A stretch of 5,358 nt of DNA from NCBI GenBank assembly GCA_013202535.1, contig JABMRP010001214.1:1-5358 (forward strand), in the 5' to 3' direction. The notes under the pieces are model-generated. The model searched no databases. It was not told where the DNA came from and worked only from the letters and a program-made list of their open reading frames with translations. The position numbers and the translations under genes were made by a program. How positions within the stretch are numbered: the stretch's first letter is position 1; each line of letters opens with the position of its first letter. This stretch comes from Planctomycetota bacterium (GTDB taxonomy: Bacteria > Planctomycetota > Planctomycetia > Pirellulales > Thermoguttaceae). Shown piece by piece: positions 1-5,301 of the stretch.

Positions 1-1020
1 GGCACCGGGGGTGTCGTCGGCGTCGGGGACCGCGCCGCTCTTATCGGTCCAACCCCAACCGCCGGGCGCCGCGCCGGTAAAAGGATGAGGCTGTCGATGT
101 TGGCAGGAGAGGAGCCAGTCGAACGTCGCGGTGCATCGAGTGTCACTCAGCGCGTTGACGGCCAGGCTCGTCACCCAAGTGGCCAGATTCGTGTCGATGG
201 GCCAGGAGCCATCGGGCCGGACCGAATCGACGAGAAACTCCACGCCGCGGTGAACGACCGGATGATCGGCGCGCCCCGACCCGGCGAGGCTCATCACCAC
301 GAAACTGGTCAGCGGCGTCGCTTCGAGGAATCCGCCACTGGTCGGTTGCATCCGGCCGAGCGTCTTCAGACTGCGCCCGATGGCCAGTCGTCGCACCAGC
401 CGAGTGAGCGGATTACGCGGTTTGCGGTGGACGTATCGAGCCAGACCGATGGCCACCAGCGCGGGAATGGCGTAGCTGACCACGGGCAGCCCGAGAAAAC
501 GAAAAACCGATTGCGGCAAAGCGGCCAACTCGAACGGCAGCGGCGAGACCTCGCTCCAGGGGACCAAGCCGGCCAACGCGCAGTTGGTCAAAATAGGAAC
601 GGCGAACGTTTTGTCCCGGCCGTATCGTTTGCGCAAACCGGATACCCCGCCCTGGGTCTCGATGTACCGCTCGGCTGAGGCCAGCATCGCCTCGTGGGCC
701 GTATGTGCGCCGGCCAGATGGAAGGCGGCGCGTACCAGCATGGTCGTCGAAATGTTCGAATGGCTCTTGTCCGTATCGCCCCAGCCCCCGTCGGCGTTCT
801 GGCATCGAGCGAGCCACTGCAGCGCCCCGTCGATCAGTGGGCTATGGTCCGACGCGCCGGGCGTATGCCGGTCGACCAGCACCAACGCGCTAGCCGCCGT
901 GGCGGTCGACAGGGCCGAACTGGAAAGCTCACCGACCCAATAACCGTCGGCATTCCGCGCGGCCAGCAGTTGGTCGCGGGCCGTTTCATGAGCACGGCGG
1001 AGTCGGGTGGGATCATTCAT
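1..1020 (-). CDS. Squalene-hopene-cyclase-like class II terpene cyclase, N-terminal 340 codons (cut by window edge)
   Basis: The frame is open on the minus strand from ATG at 1020 to the window edge; I checked every codon and saw no stop. Family features are visible. There are QW-type repeats: QNADGGW at residues 74-80, QPTSGGF at 225-231 and RPDGSW at 268-273. A hydrophobic stretch at about 173-197 (FRFLGLPVVSYAIPALVAIG) matches the membrane-dipping part of SHC proteins. GGWGWTDKSGAVPDADDTPG precedes the edge, with DADD at 333-336; this is the DxDD motif whose middle Asp protonates the polyene in class II cyclases. Such enzymes are monotopic inner-membrane proteins that cyclise squalene or a related isoprenoid; the substrate here is unknown. 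The motif reads DADDTPGA rather than the SHC DVDDTAV, so this is probably a paralogous planctomycete branch rather than classical hopene synthase. The start fits the family (LLAARNADGYWVGEL follows), but I see no Shine-Dalgarno. It is divergent from the radical SAM gene. Confidence 0.88.
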   Translation of the reverse strand, partial: MNDPTRLRRAHETARDQLLAARNADGYWVGELSSSALSTATAASALVLVDRHTPGASDHSPLIDGALQWLARCQNADGGWGDTDKSHSNISTTMLVRAAFHLAGAHTAHEAMLASAERYIETQGGVSGLRKRYGRDKTFAVPILTNCALAGLVPWSEVSPLPFELAALPQSVFRFLGLPVVSYAIPALVAIGLARYVHRKPRNPLTRLVRRLAIGRSLKTLGRMQPTSGGFLEATPLTSFVVMSLAGSGRADHPVVHRGVEFLVDSVRPDGSWPIDTNLATWVTSLAVNALSDTRCTATFDWLLSCQHRQPHPFTGAAPGGWGWTDKSGAVPDADDTPGA

Positions 1021-1032
1021 GGGCGGGCGGCT

Positions 1033-1122
1033 GTTTAGCCCAGGCACTTGTGCCCGGCGTTGGGAGGGGAAATCGGGAATGACCGTGCTTCAAAACGCCG
1101 GGCACAAGTGCCTGGGCTAAAC
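1033..1122. repeat. Perfect 29-bp inverted repeat doublet (element A)
   Basis: The left arm is 1033-1061 and the right arm 1094-1122. They are exact reverse complements over 29 bp, separated by 32 nt. Within each arm GGCA-CTTG-TGCC forms a small hairpin of its own, flanked by a CC/GG pair, so the element is two opposed REP-like units that can also pair with each other. It lies just upstream of the cyclase start, between divergent genes. The arms resemble a dispersed planctomycete intergenic repeat as I remember it; copy number cannot be seen from one window. Confidence 0.85.
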
Positions 1123-1125
1123 TTC

Positions 1126-1154
1126 AGTTTAAGTAGATCGACACGTCCTGTCGA
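1126..1154 (-). promoter_or_regulatory. Putative promoter of the cyclase gene
   Basis: On the minus strand TCGACA (1154-1149) is followed after 17 nt by TAAACT (1131-1126), matching the sigma70 -35 at 5 of 6 and the -10 at 4 of 6. Transcription would begin near 1119, which would put almost the whole inverted repeat at 1033-1122 inside a leader of about 100 nt. The boxes are imperfect, so this is a candidate only. Confidence 0.3.
1138..1154. promoter_or_regulatory. Operator-like dyad TCGACA-N5-TGTCGA
   Basis: The 17-bp sequence TCGACACGTCCTGTCGA has perfect 6-bp arms around a 5-nt centre. It overlaps the candidate -35 of the cyclase gene and lies about 50 nt upstream of the radical SAM -10, where a single regulator could act on both divergent genes. 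A dyad of this size can arise by chance, and no regulator gene is in the window. Confidence 0.3.
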
Positions 1155-1204
1155 GTTTCGCCCCCCGACGATGGGCGGTGCGATGGGCCGGCAGCGTACG
1201 CGGT

Positions 1205-1213
1205 TGGTACAAT
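1205..1213 (+). promoter_or_regulatory. Extended -10 promoter element of the radical SAM gene
   Basis: TGGTACAAT has the form TGn-TACAAT, an extended -10 with 5 of 6 matches to TATAAT. No good -35 lies 16-18 nt upstream (the sequence there is GGGCCG-like), as is usual for extended -10 promoters. Transcription would start near 1220 and give a leader of roughly 37 nt to the ATG at 1257. Confidence 0.4.
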
Positions 1214-1256
1214 AGTCCGTTGGCAAACCGATCCATCCCCGTCAACCGGATTCCCC

Positions 1257-2441
1257 ATGCTTCTGAAACTCGCCCGGCGTACGGCCACGGAAATCTCGCC
1301 CCGATTGCTTGCCAAGGCAGGCTACCTTTGGATTTTCAAGGCGATGCGGACGATGCGCGTCTATCGGCGGCGGGCGAAGCGGGGGGAGCTGTCGCCGCCG
1401 TTTCTCATGCTGGCGCTGACCAATGCCTGCACGTTGCGATGCCGCGGATGCTGGATCGACACCGGTGGGTCGCCGAGCAGCTTGTCGGCCGAGCAGGTCG
1501 ACGCGATCATCGCCAGCGGCCGGCGGAATAAGACCTACTACTACACCCTGCTGGGCGGCGAGCCGTTGATCTACCCGGGCCTTTGGGATCTGTTGGCCCG
1601 CCACGGCAATTGCTACTTCCAGATCATCACCAACGGCATCTCCCTGGACAAAGCCGCCGCCGCCCGGATCCGGAAGTTGGGCAACGTAACCCCGCTGGTC
1701 AGCATCGACGGGATGGAGGAGCAGAACGACGCGCGGCGCGGCCCGGGCGTGTTCCAGCAGGTCGATCGGGGGCTTCGCAACCTGCAACAGGAGAAGATCC
1801 TCTACGGCATAGCGACCACCGTGACCGGGGCAAACTTCGACGAAGTGATGTCCGACGAGTACGTCCAGCACTTCATCGACCGGGGGGCGATGTACCTGTG
1901 GTACTACATCTTTCGGCCGGTGGGAGCGGACCCGGCGCCGGAGCTTTGCGTGCCGGCCGAGCAGGTGACCGAGATGCGCCGGCGGCTGATGCAGTTGCGT
2001 CGCAAGCACCCGATTATCCTGATCGATACCTATTGGACGGCCGAGGGGCAGGCCGTTTGCCCCGCGGCGCTGGGATTGAGTTGCCACATCGGTCCGCGGG
2101 GGAGTATCGAACCCTGCCCGCCGCTTTCGTTTGCCCGCGAGACGGTCGACGACGGCGATCTGTACGAGACGATTCGCGGCAGTGAATTCCTGACGGGCTT
2201 CCAGAAGTTCGTCACCGAGCGAACGCGAGGGTGTGTCATTCTGGAGCATCCGCAAGCGTTGGCCGAGTATATTCGCTCGCAATCGGCGGTCGACTACAGC
2301 GGCCGCGACGCCGTGGCCGAGATCGACGCCGGCACATCGCGCAACAGCCACCATCTGCCCGGCGAGGAGATTCCCGAGGACTACTGGGTCTACCGCTTCC
2401 TGAAGAAGCGCCTCTTCTTCGGCATGGGGGCGTACGGGTAA
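1257..2441 (+). CDS. Radical SAM protein with additional C-terminal cysteines
   Basis: This 394-aa protein carries the radical SAM signature CTLRCRGC: Cys58, Cys62 and Cys65 (CxxxCxxC) ligate the [4Fe-4S] cluster that cleaves S-adenosylmethionine. GGEP at 100-103 binds the SAM amino group, and SIDG at 149-152 and the TTVT strand near 187-190 fit the TIM-barrel core. Further Cys at 268, 276, 287 and 326 (in CPAALGLSC, EPCPPL and RGCVILE) could hold a SPASM-like auxiliary cluster. The N-terminus is basic and amphipathic (about 1-45), suggesting membrane contact. The C-terminus ends FLKKRLFFGMGAYG, an ending I recall from a widespread, functionally uncharacterised radical SAM family with a Trp/Tyr-rich middle (YLWYYIFRPVG at 213-223). 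It is divergent from the SHC-like cyclase, suggesting lipid or terpenoid tailoring; that is inference. It is not HpnH by sequence. No Shine-Dalgarno precedes the ATG; the next in-frame ATG is codon 30, still before the barrel. Confidence 0.9.
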   Translation: MLLKLARRTATEISPRLLAKAGYLWIFKAMRTMRVYRRRAKRGELSPPFLMLALTNACTLRCRGCWIDTGGSPSSLSAEQVDAIIASGRRNKTYYYTLLGGEPLIYPGLWDLLARHGNCYFQIITNGISLDKAAAARIRKLGNVTPLVSIDGMEEQNDARRGPGVFQQVDRGLRNLQQEKILYGIATTVTGANFDEVMSDEYVQHFIDRGAMYLWYYIFRPVGADPAPELCVPAEQVTEMRRRLMQLRRKHPIILIDTYWTAEGQAVCPAALGLSCHIGPRGSIEPCPPLSFARETVDDGDLYETIRGSEFLTGFQKFVTERTRGCVILEHPQALAEYIRSQSAVDYSGRDAVAEIDAGTSRNSHHLPGEEIPEDYWVYRFLKKRLFFGMGAYG

Positions 2442-2725
2442 TTGCAGCGGCAACTTCTGCCGGGGCGTCGGCACTTGTTGCCCGTTTCGGGTCTTGGCGA
2501 TGGGCCAGCCGGGGTCACGGCGGAAAAGTCCCCGGAATTCGCAACGCATTCTCTTATCACGGGTTGCGACGGCCTGCCGGCGTCTTGATCGACTACCGGT
2601 ATACATTTGGCGCGGCAGTTGCATTGTCGACGAGCGTTGCCTGGGAGGCGGAAGGTGCCCATCACCCCTCTTCCCGGCGGGTGTGCTGTGTTCTGTCGAA
2701 ACGATCCGAAGGAGATGGCGAGCCG
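2442..2725. other. Intergenic stretch without a recognisable gene
   Basis: These 284 nt follow the radical SAM stop and contain no ORF with family resemblance. A short hairpin, CGGCA-ACTTC-TGCCG (2448-2462), sits just after the stop but lacks a T tract, so it is a poor terminator. TATACA at 2600-2605 could be a -10 for the downstream gene, but no -35 lies at the right distance. The following gene has its own strong ribosome binding site, so it may be transcribed separately. Confidence 0.5.
2709..2714 (+). promoter_or_regulatory. Shine-Dalgarno AAGGAG that fixes the start at 2726
   Basis: AAGGAG ends 11 nt before the ATG at 2726. A nearer ATG at 2715 directly abuts the motif and is in another frame, so 2726 is the better start even though the frame stays open upstream to 2231. 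It is the only clear Shine-Dalgarno before a called gene in this window. Confidence 0.65.
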
Positions 2726-3217
2726 ATGCAAGTTAATCCAGTGCTTGGGGGGCTATCCGATGCGACCGCTTATGAAAAGCGAACCGAGCGCGTGGAGAGT
2801 GGCGGAGTCGTCGAACCGGCCGATATGTTCGACGCCGTGGGAACGACGCGTCCGATTGCCCCCGCCTTTCACGAAGTATTGGCCGACTACGACGTGACCG
2901 ACATCTCGCCGCAAGAATTCTCCGAGATGATCCAGCAACTCCACCAGTCCGGCGCCGTGTCGGATCGGGAACTGCAGGAGTTGGCCCTGGTGCGGCTCGA
3001 TCTTGATCTGGCTGGAGTCGATGCCGACGAACCGCTCAATCTGCTGCAATTCTACCGCCGCTCGCTCTTCGATCTTCAGGATCGGCTGGACGATCCCGAG
3101 CAGGCCGCCGGCGTGGCCGAGGCGCTGGAAGGCGTGGCGGAACGGGTCGCCTGGCTGGAGAAATTCGCCACGATCCAGGCCATCGGCATGGAATCGCGGC
3201 TCGACACGCTGGCGTAG
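2726..3217 (+). CDS. Conserved-looking 163-aa acidic helical protein, function unknown
   Basis: I do not recognise a named family. The N-terminal 45 residues look disordered (Gly, Ser, Thr, Glu). A structured part begins at about residue 57 with DVTDISPQEFSEMIQQLHQS, then GAVSDRELQELALVRLDLDLAG (76-97), then GVDADEPLNLLQFYRRSLFDLQDRLDD (97-123). A last helix, AAGVAEALEGVAERVAWLEKFATIQ (127-151), has coiled-coil character. There is no signal peptide, no membrane segment and no cysteine, so it is probably a soluble cytoplasmic protein. The ISPxEFxEM...GAVSDRELxxL arrangement weakly recalls small proteins annotated near flagellar loci in other bacteria, but nothing nearby supports that role. AAGGAG upstream supports the start, and codon use resembles its neighbours. 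It is convergent with the PurF-like gene, 118 nt apart. Confidence 0.75.
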   Translation: MQVNPVLGGLSDATAYEKRTERVESGGVVEPADMFDAVGTTRPIAPAFHEVLADYDVTDISPQEFSEMIQQLHQSGAVSDRELQELALVRLDLDLAGVDADEPLNLLQFYRRSLFDLQDRLDDPEQAAGVAEALEGVAERVAWLEKFATIQAIGMESRLDTLA

Positions 3218-3244
3218 GCCGGTTTTCTCGCGATCTCATCGATC

Positions 3245-3323
3245 AAAATGGGTGCCATGGGCGGCTTGCCCGCCCTTGCCGAATCCCCAGAAGACAAGGG
3301 CGGACAAGCCGCCCATGGCACCC
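3245..3323 (-). terminator. Possible terminator of the PurF-like gene
   Basis: Reading along the minus strand past the stop at 3336, the message enters a long GC-rich stem (arms 3323-3295 and 3278-3250) and then reaches ATTTTG (3249-3244). A strong stem followed by a short T run is terminator-like, but the tract has only four T. On the plus strand the stem is followed by CCTCCC, so termination in that direction would not be intrinsic. Confidence 0.4.
3250..3323. repeat. 29-bp inverted repeat doublet with one mismatch (element B)
   Basis: The left arm 3250-3278 and right arm 3295-3323 are reverse complements with a single mismatch (C3269 opposite A3304), separated by 16 nt. Each arm also folds alone: GGGCGG (3259-3264) pairs with CCGCCC (3270-3275) around a CTTGC loop. 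The only mismatch between copies falls in that loop (CTTGC versus CTTGT), so both units keep their stem. It sits between convergent genes. The unit matches my memory of a common planctomycete intergenic repeat that is often mistranslated as a short hypothetical ending GQAAHGT. Confidence 0.85.
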
Positions 3324-3335
3324 CTCCCACACCGA

Positions 3336-4910
3336 TTACGGCTCGGCCACCGCTTCGTAGGTTCGGCCGGAGACCTGACTCTGGTGGTTCTGCCGGGCGA
3401 TTTGGGCAAGCTCCCGGCCGCACGGCGTGGGATACTCACCGGTAATGCACGCCTGGCAAAGCTGATCCGAATCGAGCCCGATTGCCCGGGCAATCGATTC
3501 GACGGGCAGATAGCGGAGCGAATCGGCTCCCAAGTGCGCGGCCATCGCGGCCTGCGCCGCCTCGGTCAACTGGTTGTCCGGAAGATACCGCGGGGCGAAC
3601 AACTCGCCGATGGTCGACATGTCGATGCCGTAGAAGCACGGCGAAGTGATCGGCGGACAGGCCACCCGCACATGGATCTCGCGAGGTTCACCCAACCGCC
3701 GAATCCGCTCGATGAGCACCTCCAGCGTGGTCGCTCGAACGATCGAATCCTCGACCAGCAACACGCGCTTACCTCGGAGGACTTCACGCAGGGGGGTGTA
3801 CTTGGTCTCGGCCTTGCTTCGCCGGCTGCCGCCGCCTTCGATAAACGTTCGCCCGCTGTACCGATTGCGGATCAGCCCTTCGACCGACGGCACCTTGAGC
3901 TTGTAGGCCATGGCGTCGGCGGCCGCCTTGCTGGTGTCGGGAACGGGCACGACGATCGTGTCTTCGTCCAGCGGCACGTCTTCCAGCCGGGCCAACTCCT
4001 CGCCCAGCGCCTTGCGTGCCAGGTAAACGCTCCGCCCGTCCAGCGTGCTGGCCACGTTGGAGAAGTAAACCCACTCGAAGAAGCAGTGCGCCCGCCGCAG
4101 ACTGGGGGCAAACTGCCGCACTTCCAGCACGCCGTCGATCACCGTGACAACCTGACCGGGCAGCAGCGACTTGATCGACTCCGGCGCGAATCCCAGATTC
4201 AACAGCGCCACGCTCTCGCTGGCCGCCGCAAACAGGGGACCTTCCACCGCGTAGCACAGCGGCTTGATCCCCAACGGATCGCGGGCGACGAACATATCGC
4301 CCAGGGCGTTGAGAAAGACCATACTGTACGCGCCGTCGAATTTATCGGCCAGACGGCGGCAGACGTCGATCAGCGGCGGCCGGCGGCCCAGGGCCAGCGC
4401 GGCGCTGATCTCGTGCATGATGATCTCGGTATCGCTTTCCCGGGCCAGATGCGTGTCGTGATCCGAGAGGAGCGTCTGCCGCAGATCGATGAAGTTGGCC
4501 AACTGGCCGTTGAAGCCGAAGCTGAACCACTTGTGTTTCTTCAGATGATGCCGCTCGAACGGCTGCGCGTAGCTGCGGTCGTCCGCGCCGCAGGTGGCGT
4601 AGCGAACGTGGCCGATGGCCGCCCGGCCGGCGTATTCGGTCATCAGCGCGTCGTACTTCCCCCGGTGGTTCAGCCGAAAGACTTCGTTCACCATTCCCAC
4701 GTCCTTGTGGGTATCGATCCGCTGGCTTCGTTCCGGGTTGTAGGTGGTGAACCCGGCCGAGAGTTGGCCGCGGTTCTGAATGTCCAGCAGCATGCGAGGC
4801 ACCAGTCGGGAGACTTCCTCCGGTCCCTGGGAAGGGCATAGACGACTGGCGCCCCGGCCCGGCAGATGGTAGATCGCCGCAACACCACACTCGTCGCGCA
4901 CTTCGCTCAT
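3336..4910 (-). CDS. purF: PurF-family amidophosphoribosyltransferase (divergent motifs, Fe-S type)
   Basis: PurF transfers glutamine amide nitrogen to PRPP, giving phosphoribosylamine, the first step of purine synthesis in the cytoplasm. This 524-aa protein has an Ntn glutaminase domain (about 8-250). Nucleophile Cys8 is in DECGVAAIYH, with RGQLSAGF (48-54), GHVRYAT (100-106), NGQLANF (134-140), ESDTEII (158-164) and RDPLGIKPL (210-218). The type I phosphoribosyltransferase domain follows, with VPDTSKAA (323-330), NRYSGRTF (349-356) and the PRPP loop LLVEDSIVRATT (384-395). Cys276, Cys425 (PCFYGID), Cys485 and Cys488 (CQAC) match the four [4Fe-4S] ligands of Bacillus subtilis PurF, which E. 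coli lacks. Several usual motifs are altered: RGQ[ED] to RGQL, HNGN to FNGQ, ARPDS to SNVAS, PDSG to PDTS and DDSIVRGTT to EDSIVRATT. It could therefore be a PurF paralogue. The start is the ATG at 4910, giving a 7-residue propeptide; ATG 4922 would give 11, as in B. subtilis. Confidence 0.88.
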   Translation of the reverse strand: MSEVRDECGVAAIYHLPGRGASRLCPSQGPEEVSRLVPRMLLDIQNRGQLSAGFTTYNPERSQRIDTHKDVGMVNEVFRLNHRGKYDALMTEYAGRAAIGHVRYATCGADDRSYAQPFERHHLKKHKWFSFGFNGQLANFIDLRQTLLSDHDTHLARESDTEIIMHEISAALALGRRPPLIDVCRRLADKFDGAYSMVFLNALGDMFVARDPLGIKPLCYAVEGPLFAAASESVALLNLGFAPESIKSLLPGQVVTVIDGVLEVRQFAPSLRRAHCFFEWVYFSNVASTLDGRSVYLARKALGEELARLEDVPLDEDTIVVPVPDTSKAAADAMAYKLKVPSVEGLIRNRYSGRTFIEGGGSRRSKAETKYTPLREVLRGKRVLLVEDSIVRATTLEVLIERIRRLGEPREIHVRVACPPITSPCFYGIDMSTIGELFAPRYLPDNQLTEAAQAAMAAHLGADSLRYLPVESIARAIGLDSDQLCQACITGEYPTPCGRELAQIARQNHQSQVSGRTYEAVAEP

Positions 4911-5051
4911 GGGGAGTCTCATCCGACGCGGGGAAAAGAAAACGGGCCAAGAGGCGAAATGGGCGCACGGGGGCAACGTCGCCCGTCGTGGGATCGGCGC
5001 CCAAAGGGGCCGCCTCCCTGATGCCTTCCATCGCGTTCCGCCAAGCACTTC

Positions 5052-5080
5052 ATTATAAGGTCGGCGGGTCGCCAACTCAA
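5052..5080 (-). promoter_or_regulatory. Sigma70-type promoter of the PurF-like gene
   Basis: On the minus strand TTGAGT (5080-5075) and TATAAT (5057-5052) are separated by exactly 17 nt. The -10 is perfect and the -35 matches TTGACA at 4 of 6. Transcription should start near 5045, about 135 nt before the ATG at 4910. It also argues against extending the protein upstream, although the frame stays open to 5291. Confidence 0.75.
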
Positions 5081-5193
5081 CTGGATGGCGAAATCGAGCG
5101 AGGGTGCCCGCCCCCCCAAGGAACTGCAAGCCGATTGCGGCGTTTGGGTGAGATCGCCGGGTGGGGTAAACATTCGCCGAAACCGTCCCGTCG

Positions 5194-5255
5194 GTACGAT
5201 GGGCTTCCGAGCCCGTCGATGCGGGATGATCGACGGCCTCGCAGCGCCATCGTAC
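5194..5255. repeat. 62-nt imperfect inverted repeat doublet (element C)
   Basis: Arms 5194-5220 and 5229-5255 pair in one register around an 8-nt centre, with 22 of 27 Watson-Crick pairs plus one G-T: GTACGATGG with CCATCGTAC outside, GAG with CTC, and CCGTCGAT with ATCGACGG inside. Each arm also folds alone. Left: CGATGGGCT and AGCCCGTCG (5197-5218) form a 9-bp stem with one G-T around TCCG. Right, read on the minus strand: CGATGGC pairs with GCCGTCG. It is upstream of the PurF-like promoter. Confidence 0.75.
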
Positions 5256-5272
5256 ACGATCTCGCCCCCGGC

Positions 5273-5301
5273 TTCCGAACCGCACCGGCAAGAGGTATGC
5301 T
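5273..5301 (+). promoter_or_regulatory. Weak plus-strand promoter candidate for a gene beyond the right edge
   Basis: TTCCGA (5273-5278) and TATGCT (5296-5301) are 17 nt apart. The -10 matches at 4 of 6 and the -35 at only 3 of 6. A start codon ATG occurs at 5354 at the very edge, so a divergent gene may begin there. Without the flanking sequence this remains tentative. Confidence 0.22.

Noticed and set aside
85..678. 197-codon plus-strand frame within the cyclase region
   Set aside because: The opposite strand encodes QW repeats and DxDD over the same bases, so this is a shadow frame.
1033..1122. CRISPR-like repeats
   Set aside because: There are only two copies in opposed orientation with no regular spacer series and no cas genes.
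1257..2441. Identification of the radical SAM protein as HpnH (hopanoid adenosylation)
   Set aside because: The N-terminal and C-terminal sequences do not fit HpnH; only the general radical SAM signature is shared.
2469..2484. GGCACTTGTTGCCCG, similar to the core of the repeat at 1033-1122
   Set aside because: Only the hairpin core is similar, with an inserted T and no matching flanks or second arm, so a degraded copy cannot be told from chance.
1242..2624. 460-codon open frame on the minus strand opposite the radical SAM gene
   Set aside because: It is antisense to a gene with intact radical SAM motifs; the translation has no recognisable domain and unusual His/Arg/Gln content.
2231..2725. 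Upstream extension of the 163-aa protein in the same open frame
   Set aside because: It overlaps the radical SAM coding end out of frame, and AAGGAG at 2709-2714 marks the start at 2726.
3003..4841. 612-codon open frame on the plus strand opposite the PurF-like gene
   Set aside because: It is antisense to a clearly recognised protein, overlaps the end of the 163-aa gene, and its translation is Arg/Gln/His-rich without family motifs, as expected from GC-rich codon bias.
5144..5172. TTGGGT-N17-TAAACA as a plus-strand promoter
   Set aside because: Each box matches consensus at only about three positions, which is expected by chance in a search of this kind.
4911..5291. N-terminal extension of the PurF-like protein by up to 127 residues
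   Set aside because: The catalytic cysteine must lie near the N-terminus for processing, the TTGAGT/TATAAT promoter lies inside the extension, and part of the extension is the inverted repeat.
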